Below, piece after piece: positions 51,200-61,284 of a DNA stretch of 64,000 bases. The notes beneath the pieces were generated by a model that searched no databases, was not told the origin of the DNA, and worked only from the letters and a program-made list of their open reading frames with translations. Source of the stretch: Mycobacterium numidiamassiliense (GTDB lineage: Bacteria > Actinomycetota > Actinomycetes > Mycobacteriales > Mycobacteriaceae); assembly GCF_900157365.1 (NCBI RefSeq), contig NZ_FUEZ01000004.1, positions 248,001 through 312,000 on the forward strand. The letters are read 5' to 3'. A program made the translations under genes and the position numbers. How positions within the stretch are numbered: the first letter of the stretch is position 1; the number at the start of each line of letters is the position of its first letter.

Positions 51200-53103
51200 C
51201 GGGCGCCCGTGGCCGGCTGGGCGTCCGGGGTGCGGATTGCCAGCACAAACGGGCCGATGCTGCGGACCACGAAATGCGGATCCTCGAACAGGGCGGCGCG
51301 CATGTCGACGGTGTAGCGGCGGACGTTGGGCTGATTCGGGTAGACGTCTTCGGCCAGCCGCAGCGTGTAGTTGCCGTTCGCGCCGTGGCGCATCAGGAAC
51401 ACCGTCGGCGGCGGCCAGGGCGAGCTGTCCAGGGCGTGCAGCAACTCGTCGGCCGTCTTGAGCGTGGACCACTTCTTGATCTGGGTGGCCCGCAGGTCGA
51501 ACTGTGCGAGCGGGTTGGCGTAGTGGGAGGTCAGCCCCTGAAAGCCCCAGTACGGGTAGTAGGACAGGAAGCTGTAGTCGGCGGTCAGCACTATCGTCTG
51601 GTCGCGCGGCTTGCCGGTGACACGCAGGATGGCGTCGTCGATGACGGAGTAGAACTTCTCCGACCCCGGCGGGCGGCGGTCGCCACGCTGGCCGTGGCCG
51701 TCGGTATCGGTGTAGGCGATGGTGAGGTCCGGCCGCAGCACGTCGGGGATGTCTTGGCTGAAGGCGATCGCCGCGGCCAGCCCGATCGCCCCGGCGATCG
51801 GCGCGGTCGCTTTTTCGAAGGCCAGGCTGCGCGAGGCGAGGGCCTTGACGCCCTCGACGAACCCGAACACCCCGGCGGCGACCAGCAGCACGCTTAGCGT
51901 CGGTTGCAGCCGGAAGGACAGCAGTGTGGTGCGCGCCAGCGTCGTCAGCATCGACAGCAGCGACCACAGGTAGACGGCCAGCACGCCGACGGCCAGGGCG
52001 CCGGCCCGGGCCGAGGAACGGGCGCGCACGACCAGCCACAGGGTGCCCAGCAGGCAGATCGTGCCCAGCAGCGAAAACTGCAGCATCGGGAAGGTCAGCT
52101 CGGCGCCGTCGGCCGGCAGATAGTGCGCGGCGCTGCCGCTGTTGCTGACCGGGCTGTGCAGCGCGCGCAGCGCGAACGGCAGCAAGGTGGGCGCCCAGAT
52201 CGCCGCGGCGACGACGGCGATGACGGCCACCCGGCGCAGCGGGTCGAGCGCCGCCTTCAAGCTGCCGCGTCGCCACCGCGACACCACCAGCAGCAGCGCC
52301 ATCAGGGCAAAAGTGAACGCGGTGAAAACGAACAGCAGCGTGTACCAGGTGGCCGTGAACCCGAGGAAGAGTCCGGCCGCGGCCACCGCGGCCCAGCCTC
52401 CGGAACGCTCGCCGGCTCGCAGGCCCGACCACGTCAGCACCAGCACCGGCGGCAGCAGCACCGTGATCATCGCGGAGTAGGGCTCGGGTGAGCCGTAGGC
52501 CAGCGTCACCGCCGCGGTCGCGGTCGTGACGACCAGCGCGTACTCGAAACGGACCATCCGCCACCACAGCACCAGCGCGACGGCGATTGCGATGGTGATC
52601 GACGTGATGGCCCACGGCTTGCAGATCTCCCAGGCGGGCGTCCCGCTCAGCGCCGCTGCGCGCCCGCCGATCCAGAACCAGCCCGGCGGGTAGAACGCGG
52701 GCAGCCCGAGGTAGGTCATGTCGTGCAGGGCGGGGCTGTCGGCGAACCGGGTCAGGTACTCGGTGCGGAACTGCTGGTCCACCGAGATACCGAACAGATA
52801 AAGCTTGGTCGCTCCCAACGGCATGCCCAGCGTCACGACGCTGAACGCGGACACGAACACCAGCCCGCCCAGCTGGGCCAGCAGCCGGTGGTAGCGACCG
52901 CCGCGTCGCCATGCCCAGCCGACGGCCACCAGCCCGACCAGGCAGGCGACCTGCCCGACGGTGGTCAACGCATGCAGCTGGTTCGACGACGGGAAAGCCG
53001 GCCACTGGACACGCGAGATCGCGACCAGCGACACCACCGAGACGACGACGGCCACCAGCAGGGCCAGAGCCATCTGGCCGACGGTGGCCAGCGCGTTACG
53101 CAT
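51196..53103 (-). CDS. aftA: Arabinofuranosyltransferase AftA
   Basis: GT-C membrane enzyme (635 aa, about eleven helices) that adds the first arabinofuranose residues from decaprenylphosphoryl-arabinose to the galactan. The N-terminus [17 protein letters not shown] starts at ATG 53103, two bases after the dprE2 stop. The C-terminal third is soluble, with [18 protein letters not shown] and SSYYPYWG-type segments. It sits between dprE2 and embC, so donor synthesis and transfer are co-expressed. Confidence 0.95.
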   Translation of the reverse strand: MRNALATVGQMALALLVAVVVSVVSLVAISRVQWPAFPSSNQLHALTTVGQVACLVGLVAVGWAWRRGGRYHRLLAQLGGLVFVSAFSVVTLGMPLGATKLYLFGISVDQQFRTEYLTRFADSPALHDMTYLGLPAFYPPGWFWIGGRAAALSGTPAWEICKPWAITSITIAIAVALVLWWRMVRFEYALVVTTATAAVTLAYGSPEPYSAMITVLLPPVLVLTWSGLRAGERSGGWAAVAAAGLFLGFTATWYTLLFVFTAFTFALMALLLVVSRWRRGSLKAALDPLRRVAVIAVVAAAIWAPTLLPFALRALHSPVSNSGSAAHYLPADGAELTFPMLQFSLLGTICLLGTLWLVVRARSSARAGALAVGVLAVYLWSLLSMLTTLARTTLLSFRLQPTLSVLLVAAGVFGFVEGVKALASRSLAFEKATAPIAGAIGLAAAIAFSQDIPDVLRPDLTIAYTDTDGHGQRGDRRPPGSEKFYSVIDDAILRVTGKPRDQTIVLTADYSFLSYYPYWGFQGLTSHYANPLAQFDLRATQIKKWSTLKTADELLHALDSSPWPPPTVFLMRHGANGNYTLRLAEDVYPNQPNVRRYTVDMRAALFEDPHFVVRSIGPFVLAIRTPDAQPATGAR

Positions 53104-53105
53104 GG

Positions 53106-53870
53106 TCAGATGGGCAGCCTGCGGAAGATGCTCCGCGGGATGTGCCGCAACACCACCATCACGTACCTGAATGCTCCTGGCGCCCAAACCAATTCCTTAC
53201 CCTTTGCGGACGCGGTCACTGCGAGGTTGGCGACGTACTCCTTGTCGACGGTGAGCGGTGCTTCCTTGACGTGTGCGCTCATCCTGGTGCGGACCTGACC
53301 CGGCCGGATCACCAGAACCCGAACTCCGAACTCGCGCAACGCTTCACCGAGTCCGAGGTAGAAGCCGTCCAAGCCGGCCTTGGTGGAGCCGTAGACGAAG
53401 TTGGACCGTCGCACTCGCTCACCGGCGACGGTGCTCATCGCGATGATCTGGCCGAAGCCCTGGGCGCGCATCTTCTCGCCCAGCAGGACACCGACGGAAA
53501 CTGCTGCGGTGTAATTGATTTCAGCGGCCAGCACGGCTTTGCGCTGGTTCTGCCACAGCTCCTCAGCATCGCCGAGAATGCCGAATGCGACGATGGCCAC
53601 GTCGACGTCGCCGCCGGAGAAGGCCTGCTCGATCGTCTTCGGGTGGCTCTCGGAGTCCGTCGCCTCGAAGTCGATCAGCTCGACCGAACGCGCACCGGCC
53701 GCTTTCATCTGCGCGACCGCGTCGTCGCGTCCCGGGTCGCCGGGCATGGCGGCCAACAGGATTCGCGCGTGCGCGTTCTGCAGGTAGCGTTCGCAGATCG
53801 CCAGCCCGATCTCGGACGTGCCGCCGAGCAACAGGATGGTCTGCGGATTTCCCACCGCGTCGAGCACCAT
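53106..53870 (-). CDS. dprE2: Decaprenylphosphoryl-2-keto-ribose reductase DprE2
   Basis: Short-chain dehydrogenase (254 aa) that reduces the DprE1 product with NADH to decaprenylphosphoryl-arabinose. The nucleotide motif is GGTSEIG (residues 16-22), and the catalytic Tyr160-x3-Lys164 lies in [12 protein letters not shown]. Immediately downstream of dprE1 with no gap. Confidence 0.96.
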   Translation of the reverse strand: MVLDAVGNPQTILLLGGTSEIGLAICERYLQNAHARILLAAMPGDPGRDDAVAQMKAAGARSVELIDFEATDSESHPKTIEQAFSGGDVDVAIVAFGILGDAEELWQNQRKAVLAAEINYTAAVSVGVLLGEKMRAQGFGQIIAMSTVAGERVRRSNFVYGSTKAGLDGFYLGLGEALREFGVRVLVIRPGQVRTRMSAHVKEAPLTVDKEYVANLAVTASAKGKELVWAPGAFRYVMVVLRHIPRSIFRRLPI

Positions 53871-55265
53871 TTAGAGCAGCTCCAAACGTCGGGCCATGTC
53901 GGAGGCGAACACCCGTAGGGGATCCGCCTTGCGGCGCACGGCGATCCACTCGTCGATGCGCGGATACATGGCGTGAAAGGTTTCGGCACTCACCCGGGAG
54001 TCCTTGGCCGTGTACACCCGTCCGCCGAATTCGAGAACGCGGCGGTCGAGTTCGATGAGGAACTCGTTGATCCCGGGCTTGTTGGGGAAGTCCATCGCGA
54101 CGTTCCAGCCGGCCATCGGGAAACTCAGCGGCGCGCGGTTACCCGGCCCGAAGAGTTTGAACACGTTCAACGCCGAGTAGTGGCCGCGGGTTTGGATCCA
54201 GCGGATGATGGCCTTGAATTCGTCCATCGCGTCCGGCGGGACCAGGAACTGGTGTTGGGCGAAACCCGTTGGCCCGTAAGCATTGTTCCAGCCGCTGACC
54301 AGGTCGAGCATGTGGTAGAACTGCGACAGATTCTGGATCTTGCCGCTGTAGGTTCCGCCCAGCCGGTAGTACACCTCGCCGATCGCCATGAACGAGAGCT
54401 TGTTCATCGCGCTAACCGGAAACACGTTCGGCACCGTCAACAGGTGGGGCGCGTCGAATTTCAGCGGATTCTTGGCGAGCTTGGCCGGCAGCTGATCCAG
54501 CCTGGCCAGGCTGCCCCGGCTGACCGCGGCCCGGCCGAGCTTCGGTGGCGGGTTGATCAAGTCGAACCAGGCGCTGGAGTAGGTGTAGCGGCTTTCGCTG
54601 CCGTCGAGGTGGACGGCGACCGTTTCGTCGAGGTCCTTGGTGGCAACGCCGTCGGCGATGAAGTACGCCGTCTCGGTCGCCGTCATGGCGATGGTGGCCC
54701 GCAGGACGATGCCGGTGAGGCCGTTGCCCCCCACGGTGGCCCAGAACAACTCCGACTCGGGGCCGTCCGGGGTGAGCTGCCGAATCTGGCCGTCGGCCAT
54801 CAGCAGCTCCATGGACCGCACGTGGTTACCGAAGCTGCCCGCGCTGTGGTGGTTCTTGCCGTGGATGTCGCAGGCGATCGCCCCGCCGACGGTGACCTGG
54901 CGTGTTCCCGGCAGCACCGGAACCCACAGCCCGAACGGGAGTGCGGCCTTCATCAATTGGTCGAGGCTGACGCCCGCGTCGACGTCGACCAGCCGGGTGT
55001 CGGCGCTGATCGAGTGGATGCGATTGAGCACGGTCATGTCGATGACCAGGCCGCCGCCGTTTTGCGCGTTGTCGCCGTAGGAGCGGCCCAGCCCGCGTGC
55101 GATGACGCCCCGGCCTTTTGCCAGGCCGCCGGCGTCGGCCACCTGGGCCACCGCCTTGGCGATCACCTCGGGGTCGCGGGTCGACAGCACCTGGGCCACC
55201 GACGGCGCGGTGCGGCCAAAGCCCATCAGCCGGGTGGTGGTGGTCGGAATATCGGTGCTCAACAT
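53871..55265 (-). CDS. dprE1: Decaprenylphosphoryl-ribose 2-oxidase DprE1
   Basis: FAD enzyme (464 aa) of the vanillyl-alcohol-oxidase family that oxidises decaprenylphosphoryl-ribose to the 2-keto form. The FAD motif [18 protein letters not shown] and the [20 protein letters not shown] block are intact. At the position of M. tuberculosis Cys387, the covalent target of benzothiazinones, the sequence GWNVAMDFP has Ala390. ATG 55265 is preferred; a TTG at 55271 is in frame but unlikely. Confidence 0.97.
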   Translation of the reverse strand: MLSTDIPTTTTRLMGFGRTAPSVAQVLSTRDPEVIAKAVAQVADAGGLAKGRGVIARGLGRSYGDNAQNGGGLVIDMTVLNRIHSISADTRLVDVDAGVSLDQLMKAALPFGLWVPVLPGTRQVTVGGAIACDIHGKNHHSAGSFGNHVRSMELLMADGQIRQLTPDGPESELFWATVGGNGLTGIVLRATIAMTATETAYFIADGVATKDLDETVAVHLDGSESRYTYSSAWFDLINPPPKLGRAAVSRGSLARLDQLPAKLAKNPLKFDAPHLLTVPNVFPVSAMNKLSFMAIGEVYYRLGGTYSGKIQNLSQFYHMLDLVSGWNNAYGPTGFAQHQFLVPPDAMDEFKAIIRWIQTRGHYSALNVFKLFGPGNRAPLSFPMAGWNVAMDFPNKPGINEFLIELDRRVLEFGGRVYTAKDSRVSAETFHAMYPRIDEWIAVRRKADPLRVFASDMARRLELL

Positions 55266-55296
55266 CGTCAAAGAGGGTACCGCTTACGCAGGTCGC

Positions 55297-55725
55297 TCAG
55301 CGGATGCGGAAGATAACGGCTCGCTGCACGATGAAGTTGATGACCGTCGCGGTGCCCTGCGCGATGACGAAGGCGACCGGTATCGCCCACCCCCGGTAGT
55401 GCATCAACACCAGGCAAAGGTGGTTCAGACCGACCTGTACCGCGAACGTGACGGCGTAGAGAACCATTACCGCGACGAATCGTGTGGTGCTCGGGGCGGC
55501 CTGGAATGTCCATCGGCGGTTGATCAGGTAGGCGGTGAGGGTGCCGACGATGAAGCTGATGGCCTTGGCCAGATCGACCTGCAGGCCCACCCCTTTGTAC
55601 AGCGACGCGTAGATGCTGAAGTCGACGACCGCGGCCAGCCCGCCGGTGATGACGAAGCGCGTGACCTGCGTGCTGAGCTTCAGGTGCGGGAGCGGCGACG
55701 CCGTCTCGGGCTCAGGGGGAAGCAT
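55297..55725 (-). CDS. GtrA-family membrane protein (Rv3789-like)
   Basis: Protein of 142 aa with four membrane helices typical of GtrA ([39 protein letters not shown]). The M. tuberculosis counterpart was proposed first as a decaprenylphosphoryl-arabinose flippase and later as a recruiter of AftA; the matter is not settled. It lies 32 bases before dprE1, in the same operon. Confidence 0.9.
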   Translation of the reverse strand: MLPPEPETASPLPHLKLSTQVTRFVITGGLAAVVDFSIYASLYKGVGLQVDLAKAISFIVGTLTAYLINRRWTFQAAPSTTRFVAVMVLYAVTFAVQVGLNHLCLVLMHYRGWAIPVAFVIAQGTATVINFIVQRAVIFRIR

Positions 55726-55765
55726 TGCGGGGAGTCTAACGGGGCGCGGGTGTCCCCGGGACGCG

Positions 55766-56245
55766 CTACTTGGGCAGCTTCACCGAGATCAGCTCGACCT
55801 GGGTTTCCCCCTGCGGCGTCGAGTAGGTGACGGTGTCGCCCGCCTTGTGCCCGGCCAGGGCCTGCGCCAACGGACTGCGAGCGGTCAGCGTCTCGGCCTC
55901 GCGCCCGATGGGCGTCTCCTCGACGATCGAGATCACGTGCATGGTGACGACTTCACCGTCCGCGAACTTCAGCGTCACCACGGTGCCGCCGGGCAGTGCT
56001 TCGGAGGCGTCCTCCGGCGCCGGCCCGGTTCGCAGCCGCCGGTCCAGTTCGTTGATCCGGTCGGCGAGGACTACCAGCTCGTCGGCGCGCTGAATCGCCT
56101 CGGCCGCGTCGCCGTGATCACCGACCATGCCGCGGTCGTTTTTGACCTCGAGCTCGAGCTGCTCGCGCCGCTGCCGTAGCCGGTCCAGCTCCGCGGCGAG
56201 GTTTTCCTTCGCCGCATCCGCCACCGATTGGACTTTTTTTGCCAC
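55766..56245 (-). CDS. GreA/GreB-like transcription factor (Rv3788-like)
   Basis: Protein of 159 aa. The N-terminus is a coiled coil ([24 protein letters not shown]), followed by a C-terminal FKBP-like Gre domain ([42 protein letters not shown]). It belongs to the Gre-factor homologues that bind the RNA polymerase secondary channel; in M. tuberculosis this group inhibits rather than stimulates cleavage, as recalled. GTG 56245 is chosen; a longer upstream frame has no matching N-terminus. Separate from the dprE1 operon by about 40 bases. Confidence 0.85.
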   Translation of the reverse strand: MAKKVQSVADAAKENLAAELDRLRQRREQLELEVKNDRGMVGDHGDAAEAIQRADELVVLADRINELDRRLRTGPAPEDASEALPGGTVVTLKFADGEVVTMHVISIVEETPIGREAETLTARSPLAQALAGHKAGDTVTYSTPQGETQVELISVKLPK

Positions 56246-56368
56246 GTCAGCCGACCTTTCGCAGCGGGCCTGCGACCGGGTGTCGCGTGTGCCCCCAGTT
56301 GGTTTTGCCAATTATTCATTCATACGCCGCAAAACCGCGAGGGGCCTTTTGTCATGCCCGTGCGGTTT

Positions 56369-57505
56369 CTAGTGCGACGGTGGCTCGGCGCCCGCGGTTC
56401 CAGAGAACCCCGGACCGTCCTGGTCCTCGTAGTCGATGACCTCGCCGCGCAGCGCATCGAAGATGGCCATGCCCTGCGAAACCAGCCCGGCGGCGACCTG
56501 GCCGAGGCCTTCGGCGCCGTTGAGCACAGTGAGATTGGAGTTCGACAGGCCGATCGCGGCCTTCTCGACGATTTGAGGTAGCTGGTCGATGAGTGCCTTG
56601 TCGAGCGCGACGCGGTTGTGCGACGCCGCCGCCTCGGCCAGGATCTTCATCTTCTCGGCGTCCGCGACAGCTAAGATCCGGACGCGTTCGGCTTCGGCCT
56701 CGGCGGGCTTGACCACCTCGGCGACCAACTCCTGCTGGCGCAGTTCGGCGGCGCGCTGGGCAAGTTCGGTGCGCATTGCCAGCACCTCGCGCTGGGCCTC
56801 GGCTTCGGCCAGCGGGCCCGCCTGGGCGGCCTCGGCCTGGGCTTTGTCGACCTCGGCCTTGTACTGCGCCTTGACGACGGCGGTCTGACGGGCGAATTCG
56901 GCTTGCTGGCGCTGAGACTCCTGCTCGGCTTCCGCCGACTTCTGGTTCGCCTGTGCCTGAGCGATCTGCGCCATCTGCTGGATGGCCGCGTTGTGTGGTG
57001 CCGACATCGCGGTGATGTAGCCGAGGCCGTCGTCGTCGATGGACTGGATCTGCAACGCGTCGACGGTCAACCCGATCCTGGCCATTTCCTCCTTGGAGCC
57101 GTCGAGCACCTCGGTGGCCAGCTTCTGGCGTTCGCGGATGATCTGCTCGACGGTCATCGAGCCGATGATCGAGCGCAGGTGGCCGGCGAAGATCCGGCCG
57201 GTGAGCACGGCCATCTGGTCCTGGTCGGACAGGAACCGCTGCGCGGCGCTGATGATGCTCTCGTTGTCGTTGCCGACCTTGAAGGCGATCACCGACCGGA
57301 CGTTCAGAGTGATGCCCTGCTGGGTGACGCACTTCTCGGCGACCTCGGCCTCACACATGGCCAGCGTCAGGAACCGCGCCTTGCGGAAGATCGGCAGGAT
57401 GAAGGCCCCGTGGCCGGTGACCACGCGGAACGGGGCGTTGCTCTTGGCTCTGCCGCCGGAGATCAGCATCGCCTCGTCGGGAGCGGGCACCTTGTAACCG
57501 AGCAT
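56369..57505 (-). CDS. Flotillin-like SPFH/band-7 protein
   Basis: Protein of 378 aa. The N-terminal SPFH domain covers about residues 1-170, and a long coiled coil with repeated AEAEAQ/AEAERVR units covers about 180-300, the flotillin signature. The C-terminus is Gly-rich and acidic. Such proteins form membrane-associated rafts with NfeD-like partners. No N-terminal membrane helix is obvious. AAGGAG lies eight bases before the ATG. H37Rv has other genes at this place. Confidence 0.87.
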   Translation of the reverse strand: MLGYKVPAPDEAMLISGGRAKSNAPFRVVTGHGAFILPIFRKARFLTLAMCEAEVAEKCVTQQGITLNVRSVIAFKVGNDNESIISAAQRFLSDQDQMAVLTGRIFAGHLRSIIGSMTVEQIIRERQKLATEVLDGSKEEMARIGLTVDALQIQSIDDDGLGYITAMSAPHNAAIQQMAQIAQAQANQKSAEAEQESQRQQAEFARQTAVVKAQYKAEVDKAQAEAAQAGPLAEAEAQREVLAMRTELAQRAAELRQQELVAEVVKPAEAEAERVRILAVADAEKMKILAEAAASHNRVALDKALIDQLPQIVEKAAIGLSNSNLTVLNGAEGLGQVAAGLVSQGMAIFDALRGEVIDYEDQDGPGFSGTAGAEPPSH

Positions 57506-57539
57506 CGTTGGACTCCTTCAAGTTTGCTGTTCGGGGATG

Positions 57540-57800
57540 TCAGTCGTCGTTGAGATCAGATGAGGTGCCGCCCGGCTGGTTCCACGGCTCGACGACCACC
57601 GTCCGCGGGCCCCGAGCTTCGACCACCAGCACCTTGCTGCCCCTCGGTAATGGTTCGTCCGACCATGCCAACAAGGTCTCCTTCGAGCCCCGCACGGTCA
57701 CCAACACCTCGCCGGCGCCGCGATCACCGCGGGTCGCCACGAGCAGCGTCCCAACACAACCGATTGCCGAGGCGTCGCTCACGATCGCATACTCCTCCAT
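57540..57800 (-). CDS. Small NfeD-like (OB-fold) partner of flotillin
   Basis: Protein of 86 aa with beta-rich sequence (GEVLVTVRG, LPRGSKVLVVEARGPRTVVVEPW) resembling the C-terminal OB domain of NfeD proteins, which pair with SPFH proteins. It lacks the usual membrane segments. It lies 34 bases before the flotillin-like gene, so they are likely co-transcribed. The assignment is by pattern and context. Confidence 0.6.
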   Translation of the reverse strand: MEEYAIVSDASAIGCVGTLLVATRGDRGAGEVLVTVRGSKETLLAWSDEPLPRGSKVLVVEARGPRTVVVEPWNQPGGTSSDLNDD

Positions 57801-57950
57801 CTGTGCGGTCCAGCGTCGATTTTCGTCGTGTTCGCTGCGGATCGCACATGTGCGCTGCGAACCCTGACTCCAAGGATTCGTAAAGGCCGGCGTCGGAACC
57901 TTTTCTCACGCTCCCAGATCGCTGGGCGGGGATGAGCAAAGGAGCCCATC

Positions 57951-58682
57951 ATGATCGCCATCAGCCTTCGCGCCGTGGCCCACAGCGCCGCCCGGGCTGT
58001 CGGTTTCGCAACCGTCGCCGCGGCTCTCACGCTCGGCTTTGCCACGGGATTGGCGCACGCCGACAGCACAACCCCCGCCGGCCGGTACGGCGACCCGGCC
58101 GCTGCCGCCGCGTATTGGCGGCCACAGACCTATGACGACTGCGCGCTGATGGCCGCCGCCGATGTGGTCGGCGAAATAACCGGGCGCCCGGTCTCGGAGC
58201 AGGAGATCATCGCCGCGGCGCAGCAGCTGCCGAGCCAGTCGCACCCGGGATCGATCTACACACTGCCCATCAACAAAGACGACCCGAACACCGGCCAGGG
58301 CACCACGCCCGACGATCTTCCGCTGTTGCTGGCGCACTACGGTGTCGCCGCCACGTTGACCAATCGCAGCGATGCCACCACGACGGGTGTCCCCACCGGC
58401 ATGGCCGCGCTCAAGCGCTACTTGGCCAGCGGCCGCAAGGTGATCGGCGAGGTGAACGCCGAGCTCATCTGGGGCCAGCCGGTGGACAGCAAGGACAAGA
58501 ACGGCCAGCCCGCCGCCGACCACGCGCTGGTCATCACGGGGGTCGACACCGTCGACGGCACGGTGCACCTCAATGACAGCGGCGCCGCCGACGGCGCGAA
58601 CTCGACGGTATCCATCGAGCTCTTCTCCAGGGCATGGGCCGCGAGCGATGACGAAATCATCGTCACCGACGCGACCCACTAG
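57951..58682 (+). CDS. Secreted C39-like (papain-fold) protein
   Basis: Protein of 243 aa with a signal peptide ending near LAHA-DS (about residue 37). The mature part looks like the peptidase_C39_2 fold: Cys64 (YDDCALMA), His191 (ADHALVITG) and Asn208-Asp209 (HLNDSG). A GxPTG loop lies in between. It may be a thiol peptidase or a non-catalytic relative. AAAGGAG precedes the ATG. Its TAG shares CTAG with the convergent wzm stop. Confidence 0.75.
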   Translation: MIAISLRAVAHSAARAVGFATVAAALTLGFATGLAHADSTTPAGRYGDPAAAAAYWRPQTYDDCALMAAADVVGEITGRPVSEQEIIAAAQQLPSQSHPGSIYTLPINKDDPNTGQGTTPDDLPLLLAHYGVAATLTNRSDATTTGVPTGMAALKRYLASGRKVIGEVNAELIWGQPVDSKDKNGQPAADHALVITGVDTVDGTVHLNDSGAADGANSTVSIELFSRAWAASDDEIIVTDATH

Positions 58683-59509
58683 ACCCAGTAGGGGACCCGG
58701 GCGCGATATTGGCGCATCGCGATCGCCGCCAGCACCCAGCCGACGGCGGTCAGCACCAGCACCACCGCCCAGTGCCGCAGCTCCTGGTGGGCACCCAGCA
58801 GCGGCGCCCGCACGATGTCGAGGTAGTGCAGCAGCGGGTTGAGCTCGACGATGCTCGCCCAGTTTCCCGCGCCCTGCTGGCGCAGGGTGTCGTCGTTCCA
58901 GATGATCGGCGTCATGAAGAACAGCAACTGCACGACGGAGAACAGCAGCGGACCGATGTCCCGGTAGCGAGTCGCCAGGATGCCGAAGCACAACGACACC
59001 CAGATGCAATTGAGCACGATCAGGCCCAGGGCCGGAATGACCGAGAGGTCGGCCCACGACCACGGCTTGGGAAAGATGATCGCGACGACGACGTAGATGA
59101 CGATGTTGTGGGCGAACAGGATCACCTGCCGCCACACCAGCCGGTAGACGTGCACGCTCAGCGGCGTCGGCAACTGTTTGATCAGACCCTCGTTGGCGAC
59201 GAACACGTCGGCGCCCTCCAGGATCGCGGCGTTGATCAGGTTCCAGATGATCAATCCGAGCGTGACGTAGGGCAGGTGCACGGACAGGTCGAGGTGAAAC
59301 AGCTTCGAGTACAGCCCGCCCATCGCCACGGCGGTGGTCCCGGTCGCGATGGTGATCCAGAACGGCCCGAGCACCGAGCGGCGGTACCGCTGCTTGATGT
59401 CCTGCCAGCCCAGGTGCAACCACAGCTCACGGCGACGGAAGCCGTCGGCGAGGTCGCCCCGCGCGCGGGTGAACGTCCTGGACTGCGCCGCCGCGTCGAT
59501 GAACGTCAC
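58679..59509 (-). CDS. wzm: ABC transporter permease Wzm (RfbD, Rv3783-like)
   Basis: ABC-2 type permease of 276 aa, about six membrane helices, with the QDIKQRYRRSVLGPFW motif typical of polysaccharide exporters and the C-terminal WASIVELNPLLHYLDIVRAPLLG loop. With Wzt it is proposed to flip the lipid-linked galactan across the inner membrane. It overlaps glfT1 by 4 bases. Confidence 0.93.
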   Translation of the reverse strand: MTFIDAAAQSRTFTRARGDLADGFRRRELWLHLGWQDIKQRYRRSVLGPFWITIATGTTAVAMGGLYSKLFHLDLSVHLPYVTLGLIIWNLINAAILEGADVFVANEGLIKQLPTPLSVHVYRLVWRQVILFAHNIVIYVVVAIIFPKPWSWADLSVIPALGLIVLNCIWVSLCFGILATRYRDIGPLLFSVVQLLFFMTPIIWNDDTLRQQGAGNWASIVELNPLLHYLDIVRAPLLGAHQELRHWAVVLVLTAVGWVLAAIAMRQYRARVPYWV

Positions 59510-60426
59510 CGGGATCCTCCTGCGTCGGGTTGGCCGAATTGCTCACGACGTCCCAAGCGGCGCAACCGAATCCATTCCACGAACCCCTGCGGGTCCCGTC
59601 GGCTGATCAGGAAGAACCAACCGAACCGCAGCCACTCCTGGGCCACCAGCTTGCGCAGCCCCGGCTGCGACTGCAGGTAGCCGCGGTTGCGGTAGGTGAA
59701 GTACCGCTTGGTGGGATTGTCGGGGTACTGGGTGTGCATCCGGCCGCCCAGGATCGGGCGGAACTCCTCGGATCCGCTGGGGTGTAGGTAGATCGCGTCC
59801 AGGCAGGTGCCGAAGGGCAGGCCGGAGCGGACCAGCCGGCGATGCACCTCGACCTCGTCGCCCCGGATGAACAGCCGAAGGTCCGGGACGCCGACGGCTT
59901 CCAGCGTGGCCGCGCGAAACAGCGCGCCGTTGAATAGCGATGCGATCCCGCGCAGCAGGTCCTGTCCCGCTTCGGTGCGCAATTCGCTTGTGCGCCTACG
60001 CCATACGAGTCCACGCCGCAGCGGAAACGCGAGTCGATCCGGGTCGTCGGAGTTGCACACCATCGGCGACACCTCGGCCAGGCCGTATTTGTCCGCGCAG
60101 GCCAGCAGCGTCGCCAGCACCCGGGTGTCCTGCGGGTGTCCGTCGTCGTCGGCCAGCCACACCCAATCGGCGCCCTGTGCCAGCGCGTGCAGTATGCCGA
60201 GTGCGAAACCGCCTGCGCCGCCCAGGTTTCGGCGTGAGGCCAAGTAGGTGGTGGGAATCGGTTGGGCGCCAACGACATCGGACACGCGGCTGTCGGCCGC
60301 GCCATCGTTGTCGACCACGATCAGGTGATCGGGCGACCGCGTCTGCGTGCTCAACATCTCGAGCGACTTGGCCAGTTCGTCGGGTCGCCGGTGGGTGACG
60401 ACCACGGCGACGACGGACTCACTCAT
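59506..60426 (-). CDS. glfT1: Galactofuranosyltransferase GlfT1
   Basis: GT2 enzyme of 306 aa that adds the first two galactofuranose residues to the decaprenyl-PP-GlcNAc-Rha primer. The GT-A features are VVVTHRRPDELAKS, the metal motif ADDDGHP and a later FIRGDEVEVHRR. The ATG at 60426 overlaps the wzt stop by 8 bases (ATGAGTGA); a longer frame upstream is wzt out of frame. Length fits the 304-aa M. tuberculosis enzyme. Confidence 0.95.
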   Translation of the reverse strand: MSESVVAVVVTHRRPDELAKSLEMLSTQTRSPDHLIVVDNDGAADSRVSDVVGAQPIPTTYLASRRNLGGAGGFALGILHALAQGADWVWLADDDGHPQDTRVLATLLACADKYGLAEVSPMVCNSDDPDRLAFPLRRGLVWRRRTSELRTEAGQDLLRGIASLFNGALFRAATLEAVGVPDLRLFIRGDEVEVHRRLVRSGLPFGTCLDAIYLHPSGSEEFRPILGGRMHTQYPDNPTKRYFTYRNRGYLQSQPGLRKLVAQEWLRFGWFFLISRRDPQGFVEWIRLRRLGRREQFGQPDAGGSR

Positions 60427-61264
60427 CCCCGGAAACTTGTTGTGCGAGTGGCTGATCAGCTTGGGCGGCGAGTTGATTCTCGGCCAGCACCTCGTGGACG
60501 TGCCGGGCCGCGTCCTCGCCCTCATAGGCGCGCACCACGTCCTCGATGCCGCCCGACATGCGGATGACCCCGTGGTCGATCCACATCGCGGTCTTGCACA
60601 GCCGGGCCAAGAATTCGTTGGAATGGCTGGCGAACACCAGGATCCCGGAACGCTCGACCAGCCCCTGCAGTCGCGACTGCGCTTTCTTGAGGAAGTCGGC
60701 GTCCACGGCTCCGATGCCCTCGTCGAGCAGGAGGATCTCGGGGTCGATGCTGGTGACCACGCCCATCGCCAGCCGGACCCGCATCCCGGTGGAGTACGTG
60801 CGCAGCGGCATCGACAGGTAGTCGCCGAGCTCGGTGAATTCGGCGATCTCATCCACCTTGGCCAGCATCTGTTTTCGGGTCTGCCCCAGGAACAGGCCGC
60901 GGATGATGATGTTCTCGTAGCCGGAGATCTCGGGGTCCATCCCGACGCCCAGATCGAAGACCGGGGCCACCCGGCCGGTGACCTTCGCCCAGCCGCGGGT
61001 GGGTTCGTAGATGCCCGAAAGTAGGCGCAGCAGAGTCGATTTCCCGGCTCCGTTATGGCCGACCAGCCCGACCCGGTCGCCGAGTTCGAGGGACATGGTG
61101 ATGTCGCGCAACGCCTCGACGACCACCACGTTGGAGTTGTTGCGCCCGATCGTGCCGCCCGCCTTGCCCAGGAACGCCTTCTTCAACGACCGCGACTTCG
61201 CGTCGAAGATGGGGAATTCCACCCATGCGTCACGCGTCTCGATGTGGGGTGCGGGATCCGGCAC
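60419..61264 (-). CDS. wzt: ABC transporter ATPase Wzt (RfbE, Rv3781-like)
   Basis: ATPase subunit of 281 aa. Walker A is GHNGAGKST (residues 69-77), the signature region is YSTGMRVRLAMG, and Walker B is EILLLDEG. A GTG start gives the family N-terminus (HIETRDAWVEFPIFDAKSRSLKKAF). Partner of Wzm for galactan export. Confidence 0.94.
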   Translation of the reverse strand: MPDPAPHIETRDAWVEFPIFDAKSRSLKKAFLGKAGGTIGRNNSNVVVVEALRDITMSLELGDRVGLVGHNGAGKSTLLRLLSGIYEPTRGWAKVTGRVAPVFDLGVGMDPEISGYENIIIRGLFLGQTRKQMLAKVDEIAEFTELGDYLSMPLRTYSTGMRVRLAMGVVTSIDPEILLLDEGIGAVDADFLKKAQSRLQGLVERSGILVFASHSNEFLARLCKTAMWIDHGVIRMSGGIEDVVRAYEGEDAARHVHEVLAENQLAAQADQPLAQQVSGDE

Positions 61265-61284
61265 GATGAGCTACTTCAGCCGTC

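Noticed and set aside
51200..53005. Apparent fusion of embC with an N-terminal 580-residue extension
   Set aside because: The extension is aftA read out of frame; the real embC start overlaps the aftA stop as ATGA.
60427..60852. N-terminal extension of glfT1
   Set aside because: It is wzt read in another frame; the GT-A domain begins right after the ATG at 60426.
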